DNA of 64,000 bases from Camellia lanceoleosa (GCA_025200525.1 CM045761.1:134170223-134234222), one strand, 5' to 3'; positions 1 through 12,254 are shown, counted from the first letter of the stretch. Notes: generated by a model not told the origin, from the letters alone. Numbers and translations: made by a program.

Positions 1-1169
1 GCTAACAGGCAAGGAGAATTGAGATTCGGTGGCGGGTGGTACTTCAGACGGAAGGGCCTCCGCTCTTCGCCGCGCAGCCAACCTTTTCGCATTCGCCTTC
101 CTGGCAAGTTTTGTCAGGATTAACCCGGCCATGTCTTCGGGGCCTGCAGCAGGAAGATCCTCTAAGCCGTGAAAAATGCCATCAAGTGCAGGATCACCTC
201 GGCCCGAAATAGATGGAGGATCGACCGAATTCAATACCTCGTCAGACTCAGTTTCGAACTGATCTGATTTGGTAACATTAGCTACATCCCGCTCCAAATC
301 AGACCCTTCAAAACCAACCTGCCTCAAGTTTTTGAAGTTGGACAAAATAAGAGCGATAAGAGAATCTTCACCCTCCGGAACCGGGATATTTTCCGCCGCC
401 GAGAAAGTCGTATATGTCGGCTCGTAACGAAACAGAATGTGGGCAGCCCTCCCTTGTTGCTGAAGACTTCGACGACCGAAATACTTGAGCGTGACTTTGA
501 TACCCGAAAGAACGGCGTCGTCAGTTGAAGACAGGACTTTCTTCAAATCGTTCCCTGCACAAGCCAAGCCGTAACATTTCAAAGAAGAGGCTTTACAACA
601 AAAATGAACAAATAATAAAAGCGAGAAGGCAATCGGCCACCTGGCTCACCCCTCCGTCTAGGAATAGGGTCAACATGATCCTCCCCTTCGCCAAATTCCC
701 AGTTACCTTGGACAACGACCATAAAATCATCAACTCGTTTTCCAGAACTGGAAAGCATAGTAATTAGCTGATGGCCGATATCCTTGGCCCTAAGGAAGAA
801 ATGCCCGTGCCAACCAGAAGACTTAGCCAAGGCATAGCAATGCCGGATGGCTGGAATGCCAAGGTTAATTCCAAGGCGACAGTTGAGCGCTATAACCCCC
901 ATTATAATTCTAAAGAAATTCACATTGGGTTGGGAAGGGATTAAACCCCAATAGCGAAGCATAGCCCTAAGAAACGGGTGAAGGGAAAAACGGACTCCAC
1001 CCTCTGCGATTGACAAAAGAGGAAAGACAATCGTGGTTTTGTCCTCCCTCTCCATATCAAGAGTGCCGTATGCCACAAGCGACAGACGGACATCATCAGA
1101 AATTGAGAAATGGCATTTAAAGCCAGCAATTCGATCTGATGAGAGAAGGTCTTTTAAATGTTTCACCAT
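1..1169 (-). CDS. Antisense ORF of Tat retrotransposon, spliced, partial at C-terminus
   Basis: Not a host gene: this is the extra antisense ORF (PF04195-like, 'gypsy-type transposase/plant transposon protein' domain) carried by Tat elements; its role is unknown. Exon 1 is 1169 down to 641, ATG at 1167-1169. It carries the family pattern of a FKCHF-like start, a GGVRFSLHPFLRAML block and a GIPAIRHCY block, then WHGHFFLRA and QGNWEF. A GT donor follows at 640-639 and an AG acceptor at 556-555, giving an 86-bp intron. Exon 2 starts at 554 and stays open in the joined frame for 184 codons to the window edge. The downstream part is acidic and then basic, with an R/K-rich stretch near position 70. 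Absence of stops over about 360 codons suggests a young element. The second Tat element in the window carries a broken relative at 34150-36310. Confidence 0.75.
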
Positions 1170-1528
1170 ACCCTACAGTTTATAAGAATATGCCAAGGAA
1201 GGAATAAACCAGAAAGAGTCTTCGAAGCAAGAAAGGAGAGAACTTACAAAGGATGAAGAGGATATCGGAGAAGAGAGTTGCATGGAAGATTCAAAAGGCA
1301 ATCCAGCGACAAGCGTCATAAAATACATACTTGAAAGGACGTCAAAATTTTAAATCGTAATAAATAGACACGTACGAGGGGGCGGGAAGTCGACACGACA
1401 ACCGAAAGGGGTGCGCTTAGATATCCGCATGAGGATGAGGCCAACCGCCGAATTTTGGCTCTGATTTTTCGAAATTCAAAACCAAGCACTCCAGCCAACT
1501 GTCGTTGGTAAAGTGCTTAGGGGGCAAT

Positions 1529-1931
1529 TGTGAGAGCTGAATAAGTAGAAGAGTCGGAAGGTGCGTACCCCAGAAATCAGATATTATTCGGCTTCATATT
1601 GCGTGACTAGGATGCCGAATAAGTTAGTAAGGCCGAATAGCCAGAGGTTAGTAGCTCTGAATAAATAAAAGAGGAATGGGATAAAAGTAGACTCAGGCCC
1701 CGAGGCCCAGAAAGCAAGTATAAATACAAGAACCAAAGATTTAGAAAGGCATGTAAGAATCACTTCACTTAACTTAGAAAACAAGCTATCTTGAGTGTCT
1801 GAACTGACTTGCCCGTCGGAGTGCTAATTCCGGCACCCCCGACCAAAGTGTTTGTATCTTTTTAGGTAACTAGCTGAGGATCACTAGCGTCTCCCAAGAT
1901 CTGAAGAGTATTTCCAAACCACTTCTCCACA
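1529..1931 (+). repeat. LTR (3') of the Tat element, 403 bp
   Basis: Begins TGTGAGAG and ends CTCCACA, an imperfect terminal inverted repeat with the canonical TG...CA. It directly follows the polypurine-like tract. It has a TATA box (tataaata, 1719-1725) followed about 80-100 bp later by the 'ttgagtgtctgaactgacttg' type segment, a form commonly seen in Tat LTRs. The 3' boundary is confirmed because the next base resumes a different dispersed repeat. Confidence 0.75.
1719..1725 (+). promoter_or_regulatory. TATA box of the Tat LTR
   Basis: The motif tataaata lies about 190 bp into the LTR, in the position expected for the U3 promoter. It is preceded by a GC-rich stretch (caggccccgaggccc). The call rests on motif and position only. 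Confidence 0.5.
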
Positions 1932-3116
1932 ATTATTTATATTAGCTTAGCTTAGAGTAGCTTAGCTTATTTATTAGGACCCTCCTTCGAGAGGGTGCAA
2001 TGTTGTAATAAGTGTGCGTGCGTGTGTGCATGTCTTCCAACCCCACTTCTTTCTCCCTTTTACTTAACCGCTTTCAATGGTTAGATTATGGCATATTTTG
2101 ATTAGCATACCTTATGCTTGCATGTTTGCATCATTCATTTGTTTTGCATGTACCGGGCTCGGCTCATCATACAAACTGCATCGTATTTCAATATTTATTT
2201 GAATACGTGTATCAACTGTTGCATTCATGTGCCATCTTAGATAGCCGAGCCTATCTAATTGCATATTGCATGTGTCGTATTAGGCATCTAGCATAGTTGG
2301 GATCATGCGTTATTTCTAACTAGCTTTTGTTTTGGCTTGGAGTACACTGTAAGTGTTTACGCTTTAGCATACTTGCATGAGTGTGAGTGCTGCCATGATA
2401 GTATGCTTGCCATAAGGCTATGTGCTTACGTGATTAACTGGATGAATGTCTGTGGATGAAGGCTTTATTACTTGAATTGGGACAATTCATTGATTGTGAG
2501 TTTTGAGCCCACTTTGCGAAGTGGCAAATCATGTTTTAAGCCCACTTTAGGGTGGAAAATCCACGCTTTAGCCCACTTGCAGGTGGCACTTTTAAACCAT
2601 TTTTGAAAACAAACATGAATTATTTTGTTCCAATTCTCGTAATTGAGTCTATATTTGTATGTTGTGCACATCACATAGTAAGTTAGCTAATAACCGGAAT
2701 AAGAACACATGTGTCTATGAAACAACATATCATGCTTAGTAGAGGCCGATCTTTGATCGGGCGAGCGGCGGTACTCATTTTCGGACCTTCCCCTCTTGTA
2801 CCCAAGTTCCCGAGCCGAGGCAACTTTGATAATGACAGACACGTGGCTTTTGGCACGAGTTAGGGTTTCCTAAATTTTCCAAAAATAAAATATTTAGGTG
2901 GCGACTCTGTAATATGGCAAAACAGTCCATGTTTGGCACTTTTTGATTCAAAATCAATTTTCCAAAACCAATTACCAGATTTGGACTCTTTGGTGTTTAT
3001 CAGTCTTGCATTGCACTTTGCAAGATTAGATTCAGAACCATGATGGGAGTCCGAACTGTAGGACGACCAATTCGCGCCCTCTCCGAAAAGGGGGCGCGCG
3101 AAGAAAGTCGGGTGCT
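1932..3116 (+). repeat. 3' portion of a long non-coding LTR (family A), Ogre/Tat-like
   Basis: This segment matches, in the opposite orientation, 46015 to about 47170 and the short copy at 32458-33108. Shared landmarks are the (gt)n stretch with 'cttccaaccccac', the block 'ggccgatctttgatcgggcg' (2743-2762), 'aaaatatttaggtggcgact' and the terminal ...tgctaca. The Tat element to its left interrupts it at 1931/1932. No coding potential was seen. Classification as the LTR of an Ogre/Tat-like element rests on its TGTAG...CTACA ends and its size, not on proteins. Confidence 0.7.
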
Positions 3117-3609
3117 ACAGATAGAAATTAGAACTCTTTCATAATGAATTTTGTAAGTCAAGCGTAGATGTGTAAATTCTTTTAGTCCAAGTCTCAGTGT
3201 CTTAACACTCGTATTTCACAATTCTCAAGCAATTGTTCTCTTTATCATACCCTTTCATATCTATAGTATATAGAACTTGTATACAACCCTTAGAAAATAT
3301 TTGTGTGTTTGATTTTTGATTTCCAAGACTTAAATAAACCCGACCACAACCTCACCTTATAAATTCATTATTTATACATCAAGTTGCGATCATCCGATCA
3401 GACATTTTTTTTTTGTTTAAGAAGGATAAACTAGCTTCCTCAATTGCGACAAATACAATGGCATTAGCAACCTACCAGAGGGTCAATGAGATTAATTCTT
3501 AACAAGTTTTTGGACCATCATATCAATAAATTGGCAACATAGGCCTTTATGCTAAAGCAGCGATATCGTATTACGAGTAGTTCAAAATTTTCGAGAACCA
3601 TACAAAATT
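3117..3609. other. Unassigned AT-rich stretch between two LTR elements
   Basis: No ORF, RNA gene or repeat boundary is recognised. The right part probably belongs to the decayed chromovirus whose chromodomain follows, but no protein similarity is readable. Confidence 0.4.
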
Positions 3610-3814
3610 GATGCACCCCCTTGCATCATTAATTGGGAAGAAATTCAGATTCAAAATGTTATTATTAGAACGATACTAGTGGTAGTTCTAGACAGAAAGG
3701 AGAAGAACTTAAGAGAAAAAAGATGATCCAGATGACCAAAGTACGTTGGCACAATTTACCTAGGAGCACGAGGATGCAATGCGAGCGAATTACCCACAAC
3801 ATTTCGAGGCTTGA
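3610..3814 (+). pseudogene. Remnant of chromovirus integrase C-terminus with chromodomain
   Basis: Reading with frameshifts gives a weak D-P-x-x-V/I-type lead-in, then LDRKEKNLR at about 3687, KVRWHNLP at 3740, and EHEDAMRANYPQHFEA before a TGA at 3812-3814. This is the order of the chromodomain tail of Tekay/Del chromoviruses (ILDRR...KVxW...EEATWE...YPxLF). At least two frameshifts and internal stops are present. The CDS end is followed by a short spacer and then the LTR at 3862, as expected for the 3' end of such an element. The rest of gag-pol is missing. Confidence 0.75.
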
Positions 3815-3861
3815 GAAATGGCTTAAATTTTGAGGATAAAATTTGTGTAAGGCGGATAGAT

Positions 3862-6744
3862 TGTAGAGACCCCAATTTTTGTAATTTCTTTTGAAACCCT
3901 AAGCTTGAGATTATTACAATTAAGACCCTAAATTTTTACCTTATTGCAAATTTAGCCCTAGAACTGAAAACGCATCCTACATGAAATCGTGAACCTTAAT
4001 CAACCCCGGTAGCTTAGTAATCATTTCTAAGACTATAATATTAATTATTTAAATTTCTAAGTATAGCTTAATCACTCTAAACCTTAATTTTCAATTTTCA
4101 CCGTTTTCGTTCGAAGCAAAGTAATGCAAACCGAATTGTTTTTTCCTATTACTATTTCCTATCACTATTTTAATTAATTCTATACTTGAAATAAGTATTT
4201 TAATTAATAAATTTAGTCCATGTCCTCACACTTTATTAATATTGCACATTACCCTCAAATTCATTACTTTATATATATAAGTACACCCCATTATAATATT
4301 ACCTTTACGGCAATATCTACAACATATATATGAATATAAATGTACAAAGAAATGATGAAAACCCTAGTCAATTGAAGCGCATGGCCAACCACCCTTCCTA
4401 GGAGATTTGCGGTGTACTTTTGGAGCAAATTTCATGGATTTAAGGAACAAAATTTGACTTGGACCAAAAATTATGGAAACACATTTGTACTAACAACCAA
4501 TCTAGTTCCAATCAAATTAACCTATAGTTAAATCATATTTAAACCTCTTAATCAACCTCCATTCAATTAAATCCAATTATATTCCATTCAATTCCAACCA
4601 AAGGCTCTTTAGACTTTTCATCATTTTTTTTCTATAATACAACCATCCACCTAGTTTTTTTGGTTTTTTTTTTTTATAACACACAAACACAGCTAGTAGG
4701 GAGAGAGGAGAGCAAGGTGTGAGCTTGAGAGAAGGAAGGAAGAAAAGAAGAGAAAGCCTTGTCCAACTCTAGCAATCCTAAGCAAGAGAGTGAGCCACAA
4801 CACAACATATTCCTTTCTTTTCTGTTCTAAATACATAATATTAGATGCTTAGAATATAGTTTTCATATGTTTGTATGTGTGGTTCAACCTAGCTTGTATT
4901 TTTCCTTATTGAAATAAAGGCACCAATTTCTATCCATTTCATACATTATTTTTAAAAGCACACCTTCAAACTAAAAATATGAGTTATTAGTATATTATTT
5001 GGCATGTTTTCATCATAAAATAAGTGTAAAATTTCCCATGGTTGCCTCATTTCCTCATAATTCTTTTTATTTTAAGTTTTGTGCACAAATAACCGGTATT
5101 TTTAGCCCACTTCAAAAAATTTAGAAAAATTTTAGAAAAATCCTCTTGACCTCATTTTTATGTCAAAACTTTCTTTAAAGTGTTAAATTTGAATTAAAAA
5201 TGGTTTTATGAAAAAAGAGTAAGTGGTTTAAGAGAAAATCTGATTTTCATAACAGTGGACGAATCTGGACAGTGCTAGAGTATTTTTTTAATAACTGAAA
5301 ATCTAGAAAACCTATCCCATTTCTGAAAGATGATTTAGAACTAGATAAAATTCTCTACAAATCATAGAAATGCCGAGTTTAGAAAAAAAAATCTAGAAAT
5401 GTCTCGTAGATTGTGATCTTTAAAGTGTATGTAGTTTGGAAATTTATATTTGTTGATGATTTCATACTTTTAATTTGATGAATGTGCTTCTTATCTCTTG
5501 TTTGGGCCTTAGTATGATATTTTCATTGTTATGCCTATATTTATTTACCATGGTGCTTTGATGATGTTCATACTTGTATAGAAATTATTGTCTTAATAGC
5601 TTGTTCTAACCCTAACTTAAAATATATTTGATATAATTTATTAAGTGATAAAGACAAATTTTATCTTTTTTTTTTTATGAATAATTTTATAGTGATAAAT
5701 TTATTTTTTTATGAATAATTTAGTGATAAATTTATCACTCTCTTATTTTTATAGTGTTAAATTTATTAGTTAGTTAAAATATCTAACTCAAGAAATTACA
5801 TGGGGTGGTATTGGGTTTTCTATCACTTGAATAATGATGAGATAATAATGTGATAATTTCAAGTATGGACTGATGGGACGTGTTCCCTAATTGAAGATTA
5901 AGTCTTGCGCAAGTGGTTGCACGGAATCCTTGAATGGACCGGTTGTATTTGGACCCTAAATATTTATAACGGAAAAGGTTGGAGAAGTTATGGACAAGAC
6001 CCTTATTTTACCATCTCTTTTGAGGTCCTTAGCTGGCGCTACATGGTACATAACTGTTGTAGGCATCTGGAGTAAAGTTTACAAAGCACCAAAAGTGAGG
6101 GCATATCGAATAATTCGAGTCCAATTCTTGTTATTAGGAGGATGAAATATCTTTAGGGAATTTCTAGATTACTAACATCTAACTTTATAACCCTTTACTT
6201 GTTTACTTGAATATCATGCTTCATTACTTGTTTATTGTGATTGTAATTATGTATTGGATTGGGAAAAATGGACAGAGTATGTGTACGTTTGTTGGGCATT
6301 CCAAGCTCATAGTGTTTTATGCCAAGTATTGAAGACTTTTACCCGATCGAAGACAAAATTGAAACATTTAAAGACGTATGACTATCTTAGAAGAATTAGG
6401 AATTAGTTTCGTTGAATCTCGTTTTATAATCATGTTTGGAATTGTATTGTCTAAAACTCTTGATATAATTATGGCTTATCTTTCGTAATTATTATTTTAT
6501 TTATATATCTATATATATATCGTTTTTAACATATTTTTATTTTCCGTCAACTTATGTAGACCTTGTGTTAATACCTTATTACGATTTATCATAAAGGTAA
6601 CTTTGTTACCTAAGTAGATTGGACTTAAAACGGAGGCTATTTTGACTCCTCTATCTTTCTTGGAATCTTACGTGGTTATTGATCAAAGACTCACTAGTGA
6701 CATTTCCAAGACTTCAATCTTAAAGTAGATTTTAGGGTGCCACA
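3862..6744 (+). repeat. Tekay-like chromovirus 3' LTR, 2,883 bp
   Basis: Starts TGTAGAGACCCC and ends GGGTGCCACA, right after a chromodomain remnant and the tract 'gtgtaaggcggatagat'. It is the same family as 28995-31774. Both share the opening 'aaaccctaa' region, an internal 'gagagagg' leader, the segment 'ttgcgcaagtggttg', the 'gttggcgctac' block and the 3' 'gactcc...ttgactcc' block. Flanks tagat and cttgt do not match, which agrees with this being one LTR of a larger element whose other parts are lost. Confidence 0.75.
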
Positions 6745-7574
6745 CTTGTAACTTTAACAGTACCTTGTATTTCTTTGTTATTATATTCATCAATGGTCTC
6801 GATTTTTGGGACGTCACAACAAATTGATCAAAATTTCAAAAGTTTGAGGCGTCAAATTGATATTAATCGAAGTTTGGGGATCAAATTAAAAAGCCTGCGA
6901 AAGTTTGAGGAACAAAATGATATTTCCTCCATTTTAAAAAACATTTAATTTTTAAAATAATATCAATTATGGTTATCAAACATAATTAATTATCATTTAA
7001 TATATTTAATTTTAAGTGTTGAATTAGATAATTAAACACCACCCTAACAAACGTCTAATGATAACAATTAGAGAAGATTCAATTAGTTATTGGACTCAAT
7101 TAAGAATCCATTGGAGATGCTCTTACGTCATGTTTGTTTGGATGAATTGGATAAGAGGGGATTGGAATGCAACAAACTGGTAGTCCTAAATAAATAATCT
7201 ATGGGCTATTTAGTTGAAAATGATATGTATTCCATATTTGTTTTGTCATGGGATTAGATGTTTATAAATGACTATTTAAGCGAATCTCATATTTAATTAG
7301 AAAATTATGAAAAATGATAACTTCTCCAAAGATCATGTTGTCTAGTTGAATTGTTTACAATGGCAATGCTAAGGAGGGTATTTGGGGTACACTATATAAA
7401 TACAATTTTTATCATTTTATCTTTTTTAGGTCACATTACTTTTTTACTTTTCTATACATCCTTTCGTAAAAAGTTAAAAAGACTTCCTTTGAAATTGGTT
7501 TTTTGGCTAAAAAAGCATAAAAGACAAAATAGACTAAATACACCAATAAGACAAAATATTGTCTTCAAACCATA

Positions 7575-7820
7575 ATCATTTTATTTTTTTTCTTATAAAA
7601 GTCAAAAAAATCAAACCAAACAAACTTTTAGTACCAAGTTAAAATAGTCAAAAAATTAACTAAAAAAAAATCAATTGCCAAACAACAACTTATTTAAATC
7701 ATTTTACTTTTTTTCTTATAAAAATCAAAAAAATCAAACCAAACAAACTTTTAGTACCAAGCTAAAATAGTCAAAAAATTAACTAAAAAAAAATCAATTG
7801 CCAAACAACAACTTATTTAA
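7575..7820. repeat. Tandem duplication, 123-bp unit, two copies
   Basis: The unit beginning 'atcatttta' at 7575 recurs at 7698 and its start recurs again at 7821, giving a period of 123 bp. The two copies differ by only a few bases over about 120 bp, so the duplication is recent compared with the surrounding DNA. No coding potential. Confidence 0.8.
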
Positions 7821-8736
7821 ATCATCTCAAACAACCCCTAAATTTAAAGTACATTTTATTTTAGTAACACCACTACTAATTTTATTTAAATAAGACATTA
7901 GAAATATATTTTTATTATAATTCTGGTAATACAAAAAAGAGAAAAAAAAAAAAGAAACTATTATATATATATATTACGAGATTAATTTACACATGCTTTA
8001 AAAAATAAAAAAATATATGTCATATATTCTTTTCCTTTTAAATATTGAAAGTATATTTCCTTTTATTATTTTAGTAATATAAAAAAAAATTATATATCAT
8101 GAGATTAATTTATACATGTTTAATAAAAATATTTTAAAAAATAAAAGAAAGAAATGTTATATACTTGAGGATTAATTTTGTCATTTAACTAGTTAATTCG
8201 AAAGTTGGCTCAATCCGTCCATTTCTATCCAATACCTCCCATGGGATAGACTTATCCCATATAATGGGAGACTATTAGTCTGACTACTGTTTTTCTATCC
8301 AAACGTTGGATTGATTATTCCATTAAACATGTAGTGCAATCTCATAGTTCCATCCCACACAAACACCCCCTTATTGATTGTTCCTAGACGAAGAGTTTCG
8401 ATTGTGTAAAAAACTATTTTTAAAATTGTTTAAAAAAAAATTAAAAATGCTTCTTGATAAAATAAAGTGTTCTATTAAAAAAATATCCCAAATGTCATAC
8501 AAAGTTTCCATAATAATTTGCATTTATTCTATTTCCACGAACATATATCTGTCTTCTATCTATATTTTATATTATTATATATGTGAGTATTGAATTTGGT
8601 GTCCAAATATTTAATTGCTCTTTCTTTGTGGCAAATTTTTATTTCTTAAGATAAAAAAAATTATTATTCAAAGCTATAAGTAAGATTTAAGTTCAAAATT
8701 TTAAATTTTATTAAGAATATTTTTACCACTTAAATA

Positions 8737-8761
8737 ATATATATATATATATATATATATT
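8737..8761. repeat. (AT)n microsatellite
   Basis: About 25 bp of uninterrupted AT dinucleotides. Confidence 0.9.
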
Positions 8762-8854
8762 ATGATATTAATTACTTTATAATAAAAGGAGTGTCCTCTT
8801 CTACGGGCAAAGGCTGCATAAAAAGAAAGAAATAAAGAAAAAAAATTGCGTTAC

Positions 8855-8856
<2 letters not shown>

Positions 8857-8894
<38 letters not shown>
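8857..8894. repeat. (GA)n microsatellite
   Basis: A 38-bp uninterrupted GA run. Confidence 0.9.
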
Positions 8895-8897
<3 letters not shown>

Positions 8898-9051
8898 TGA
8901 CAATTCTGGTATGTATGACTATAAATAATCCACTTAAGCCATCATAGTAAGAAGGCAAGGAGGGTGATAGGCATATGAAATGAAATTGCCCTCTAATCAC
9001 GGTGGAGAGAGAGACATTTGAGATCTCTGATAGAGGTAGGGTAGTTTTTCA

Positions 9052-9283
9052 GGTGTTGTTTGGCAAGTGAGTTTGTGGTTAAAATAGTCACAAAAGATAA
9101 AATATATTATTTTAGTCATAACAAACAAAACATCACATCCAATTTATAATCATTACACTATTCTCTCACAAAAAAAAATCAAAAAAGTCAAAAAGCTAAA
9201 AAATCATTCCCAAATCAAGTTTTTTAGCACAGACTAAAATAATCAAAAAAATTAAAAAGTCAACCCACTTCTCAAACGGAGGC
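9052..9283. mobile_element. MITE-like inverted repeat, about 230 bp
   Basis: The left edge (tgtttggcaagtgagttt) is complementary, with mismatches, to the right edge (caacccacttctcaaacg). The inner part is rich in 'aaaatagtca' and 'aaaaagtcaaaa' segments typical of hAT-like MITEs. No target duplication could be fixed. Confidence 0.4.
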
Positions 9284-9600
9284 TCAGTATTAGAGAATGT
9301 TGTTGTTGACAAAAGTTCCTTCTCCATAATTGATGAAGCTTAAAGACCCACTTTGTTTGTTGACGGCGGATTTAAACTTTATTTTGATGTGGATTTTATT
9401 TTTTAAATTTATGTTTGCGAGAAGATTAGTAATTTTTTCAAAATCATTATTGATTTTTTTACAATTTTTTAATTTGTCGTTTGTATTTCTGGTTAGTGTT
9501 TTTGTTTCCTTTTTGAGGCTTTGTTATTTTTCATTTTCTTATCATGTATGATGTTTATATATATTTTAATAAAACTGCATTATAATTTTTCTCACAAAAA

Positions 9601-9793
9601 AAAAAAAAAAAAAAAAAGATGTTCAGGCCATAAATCCAAATTTAAATTCCTTTTGCCAAAACGTTCAAGCGCAAAAATAGTATATCTATAAGGACATACT
9701 CTTACGAAATGACCAAATTATCCATATCACTATTGCTCATCAATTCAGGCATCTTTTAAAATTTAGAAAAACACTTTGTTGTTTGTTTCTATC
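9601..9793 (+). repeat. Dispersed repeat (family B), left part, split by a solo LTR
   Basis: Aligns with about 53345-53525. Shared blocks include 'cataaatccaaattt', 'gaaatgaccaaa' and 'cccatat'/'tccatat', in the same order and spacing. It is interrupted at 9793 by the solo LTR and resumes at 12255. The element type is unknown. Confidence 0.6.
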
Positions 9794-12254
9794 CGTAACG
9801 ACCCCGACCTCCATATCATTTTATTTGGCATAATTTGCATGATTATATAATTATTTGATACTTATCTATTTATTTGTGAATTATCTATTTAATTGCCAAT
9901 TTAAAATTTGAAATTGAAGACCCAAACGGATTTAGAAACCAAAATTAGTTAATTCAAATGCTAGTTGGAATATTTAGGACCATATGGTAAATTTGATTAA
10001 AATTTAATTCAGATCAAAATAATTAGAATAAAATAATTATACTTGATTAGACTTAAGCCCAATTGATTAGTCTTAATCATATGTAATTAATTAAGCCTAA
10101 TCACTGTGTGTGTGTGTGTGTGTAAATTGAGCTTAGGAGCTCATTTTCTTCAACGAACTTTGAGTTGAAATTAGAGTTAGAGAGAGAGAGAGTTCAACAT
10201 TGTAGAGAGAAAAATAAGACGAGTTCAAGAGAATTAAGGAGAGATTGAAGAGATTAAGCTTAACTAAGGTCAAATTCAAGCTCTAGGTATGCTCTTTTTC
10301 CATAATTCATGAAAATAATCCATGTAGGAAGATGAATTCACCAAGTTGTAGGATTATTTGCATGTATTTGAAAGGAATGAGCATGAATCATCAAGAATTT
10401 AGTGAGTTTGAGTCAATTGTGTACATGCATGCATAATTCTTCACTTTTGAACTTGGTTTTCTACAAATTTATACATGCATGGGACTTACATGAGTTACTT
10501 CTTGAGGTCCTTCATGGTTTTGCACTCAACATCTCATATAAGCATGTTTTGTAAAGAAAAGAGTTGGGTTTCCTATATGCATGTCAAGAATATGGTGTTT
10601 TGAGCTTTGATTTGAAGAATTAAAAGAGGATTTGAGATCATGACTTTATATTTTCCAACAATCCATGTTTTATAAAGTGTTTCTAAGCTTTTGAGACCAA
10701 CCATACAAGCTTTGAACTTGAAAGAAGTGATTTTGAACTTCAAACACAAGGCTAGAAAACCCAAAATTCGTCTAGTTCGCTCTAGCAAAGAATCCTTCGC
10801 TCGAGTGAAGAACGAAGGCTTTCACTACTTTTACAGACATTTGGTAATTGACTCAAGCGACCAAGTGTGCACTCGAGTGATCCCACTTTTGTTCAGCACT
10901 TGGCTCGATCGGCCATCGAGCATAAAATTTGAGCATCCAGTACTTTTGCAGACAAGTCAAACCGCTCGAGCGACCAAGTGTGCGCTCAAGCGAAGACCCT
11001 ATTTTCAGCAAGTTTTGCCGAACACTTATAAGTGCATATTTGTATCCTCATGCCCTTTCAAGCATTCTTTGGCATCATTTGAACATCCTTAATCATGAGA
11101 TGAGCTAGAAACGCACGTAAGAGATTAAAACTAAGATAGATACTTGTTTCAAACATATGTTCAATGTGCATTTATATTATGTGATTTGTGTAAGTGGTCA
11201 ACCAAGGCCTACCATCAATTCTCGCCCACTGTGAGTAATATCTTTGTAAAGATATGTTGTTAAAATGTATTTTGATTTACTACAAGAGTATTACTTTGAA
11301 ATGTTGTTTCGTTGTGAATGAATAATTGTCTTTTTCAAAATGTAATTGTGGCATCCTTAGTGTAACCCTTGCCTGGAGGTACCAATACCATGGCCCTTTG
11401 TTATGAGACCCTCGCCCGGGGGTAATAATACCATGGCCCTTTGTTATAAGACCCTTGCCGGGGGAAAATAATACCGTGGCTTTTTGTTATGTGGCCTTCG
11501 CCCATGGGTAATAATGCCGTGGCCCTTTGTTATATTTGCACAGAGATCTCTGATGTTAACCCAAGTGGTCCCTTCATTTGACCTATGTAGTCCTTTCGTT
11601 AGACCCATGTGGTCCTTTCGTAATGCCTTTGCTCCCTTGTCGCACTATTGGATGTACCACATATGAATATGATTTGTGAACTTTAATACGACAAGTACTC
11701 AAATATGATTTGCTTCAAACTCATGTGATATGATTTTGTACAATGATAGACATCATTCATTTAAATCTCTTTATATTGGTATTATTCACTGGGCTTTAGC
11801 TCACCCCCTTCCACTATATATATGTAAGTGAGCAAATAGAGCATCAAGTTTAGAGCAACCTCAGGAGTGTACCCTTTTGTCATCCGTTTGAAGTGCCTTC
11901 GTGATGGGGCCGATCTTGGACTCATGCGGAGTCAAGTTGTGTCAACCTTTTGGATCAAGTTACTTTGCTTTGTTTTCTTTTGTTCTTTTGGAACTTGTTG
12001 TATATGGATAATGTGTACAGGTGTTAGGATATTTTGACGTACCATGTGTTTATATCTATGAGAAGGTTGAAGTTTAAATTTCATAAGGACTTTCATGTAT
12101 GCACTGATCGATGGACATGTTTATATTTTAATATTGCTTCCGTACGGCCTCGTTATTATTATTAATTATCAGCTTTGTCTTTGAGGTCGGAAGTAATCTA
12201 GGATTACTAGCCGATTACGGCCTAAACCTCTAGGAACGGGTTTGAGTCATGACA
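9794..12254 (+). repeat. Solo LTR (Ty3/gypsy, Tekay-like), 2,461 bp
   Basis: Begins CGTAACGACCCCGAC (first base changed from the expected TG) and ends GTCATGACA. Flanks are ctatc (9789-9793) and ttatt (12255-12259). The uninterrupted relative at about 53507-53520 reads ttatc at the equivalent point, so both flanks are one-base variants of a 5-bp target duplication. No gag-pol is present. Inside lie several 'gctcgagcgaa'-type segments (10780-11010) and a 43-bp tandem array (11362-11535), both usual in Tekay LTRs. Apparent ORFs inside are not genes. Confidence 0.8.
11362..11535 (+). repeat. 43-bp tandem repeat, about four copies, inside the LTR
   Basis: The core 'cc(a/g)tggccctttgttat' occurs at 11388, 11431, 11474 and 11517, an exact 43-bp period. 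Between cores is a G-rich segment ('cccgggggtaataata'). Copies carry a few substitutions each. Confidence 0.9.

Larger units (their letters stand above)
1..1931 (+). mobile_element. 3' end of a Tat-lineage Ty3/gypsy retrotransposon (partial, runs off left edge)
   Basis: From left to right this holds a minus-strand ORF with a gypsy-type 'putative plant transposon' domain, about 360 bp of non-coding DNA, a purine-rich tract (1519-1524, aggggg) and an LTR. An antisense extra ORF between pol and the 3' LTR is a known trait of Tat-lineage elements, which sets the element's orientation as plus. The right edge is sharp: the LTR ends in CACA at 1931 and the sequence after it belongs to another repeat that is also present at 46015-53133. 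The left LTR, gag and pol lie outside the window, so the target duplication (expected attat, 1932-1936) cannot be checked. Positions 1170-1528 hold no other gene. Confidence 0.8.
6745..9051. other. AT-rich intergenic DNA, no gene
   Basis: Only low-complexity ORFs are present. Visible structure: a 123-bp tandem duplication (7575-7820), a pair of weak inverted segments near 7128 and 8370 that may bound an old DNA transposon, an (AT)n tract at 8737-8761 and a (GA)n tract at 8857-8894. Confidence 0.5.

Noticed and set aside
11362..11535. Regular direct repeats considered as CRISPR-like
   Set aside because: Units are contiguous 43-mers without unique spacers, in a plant LTR.
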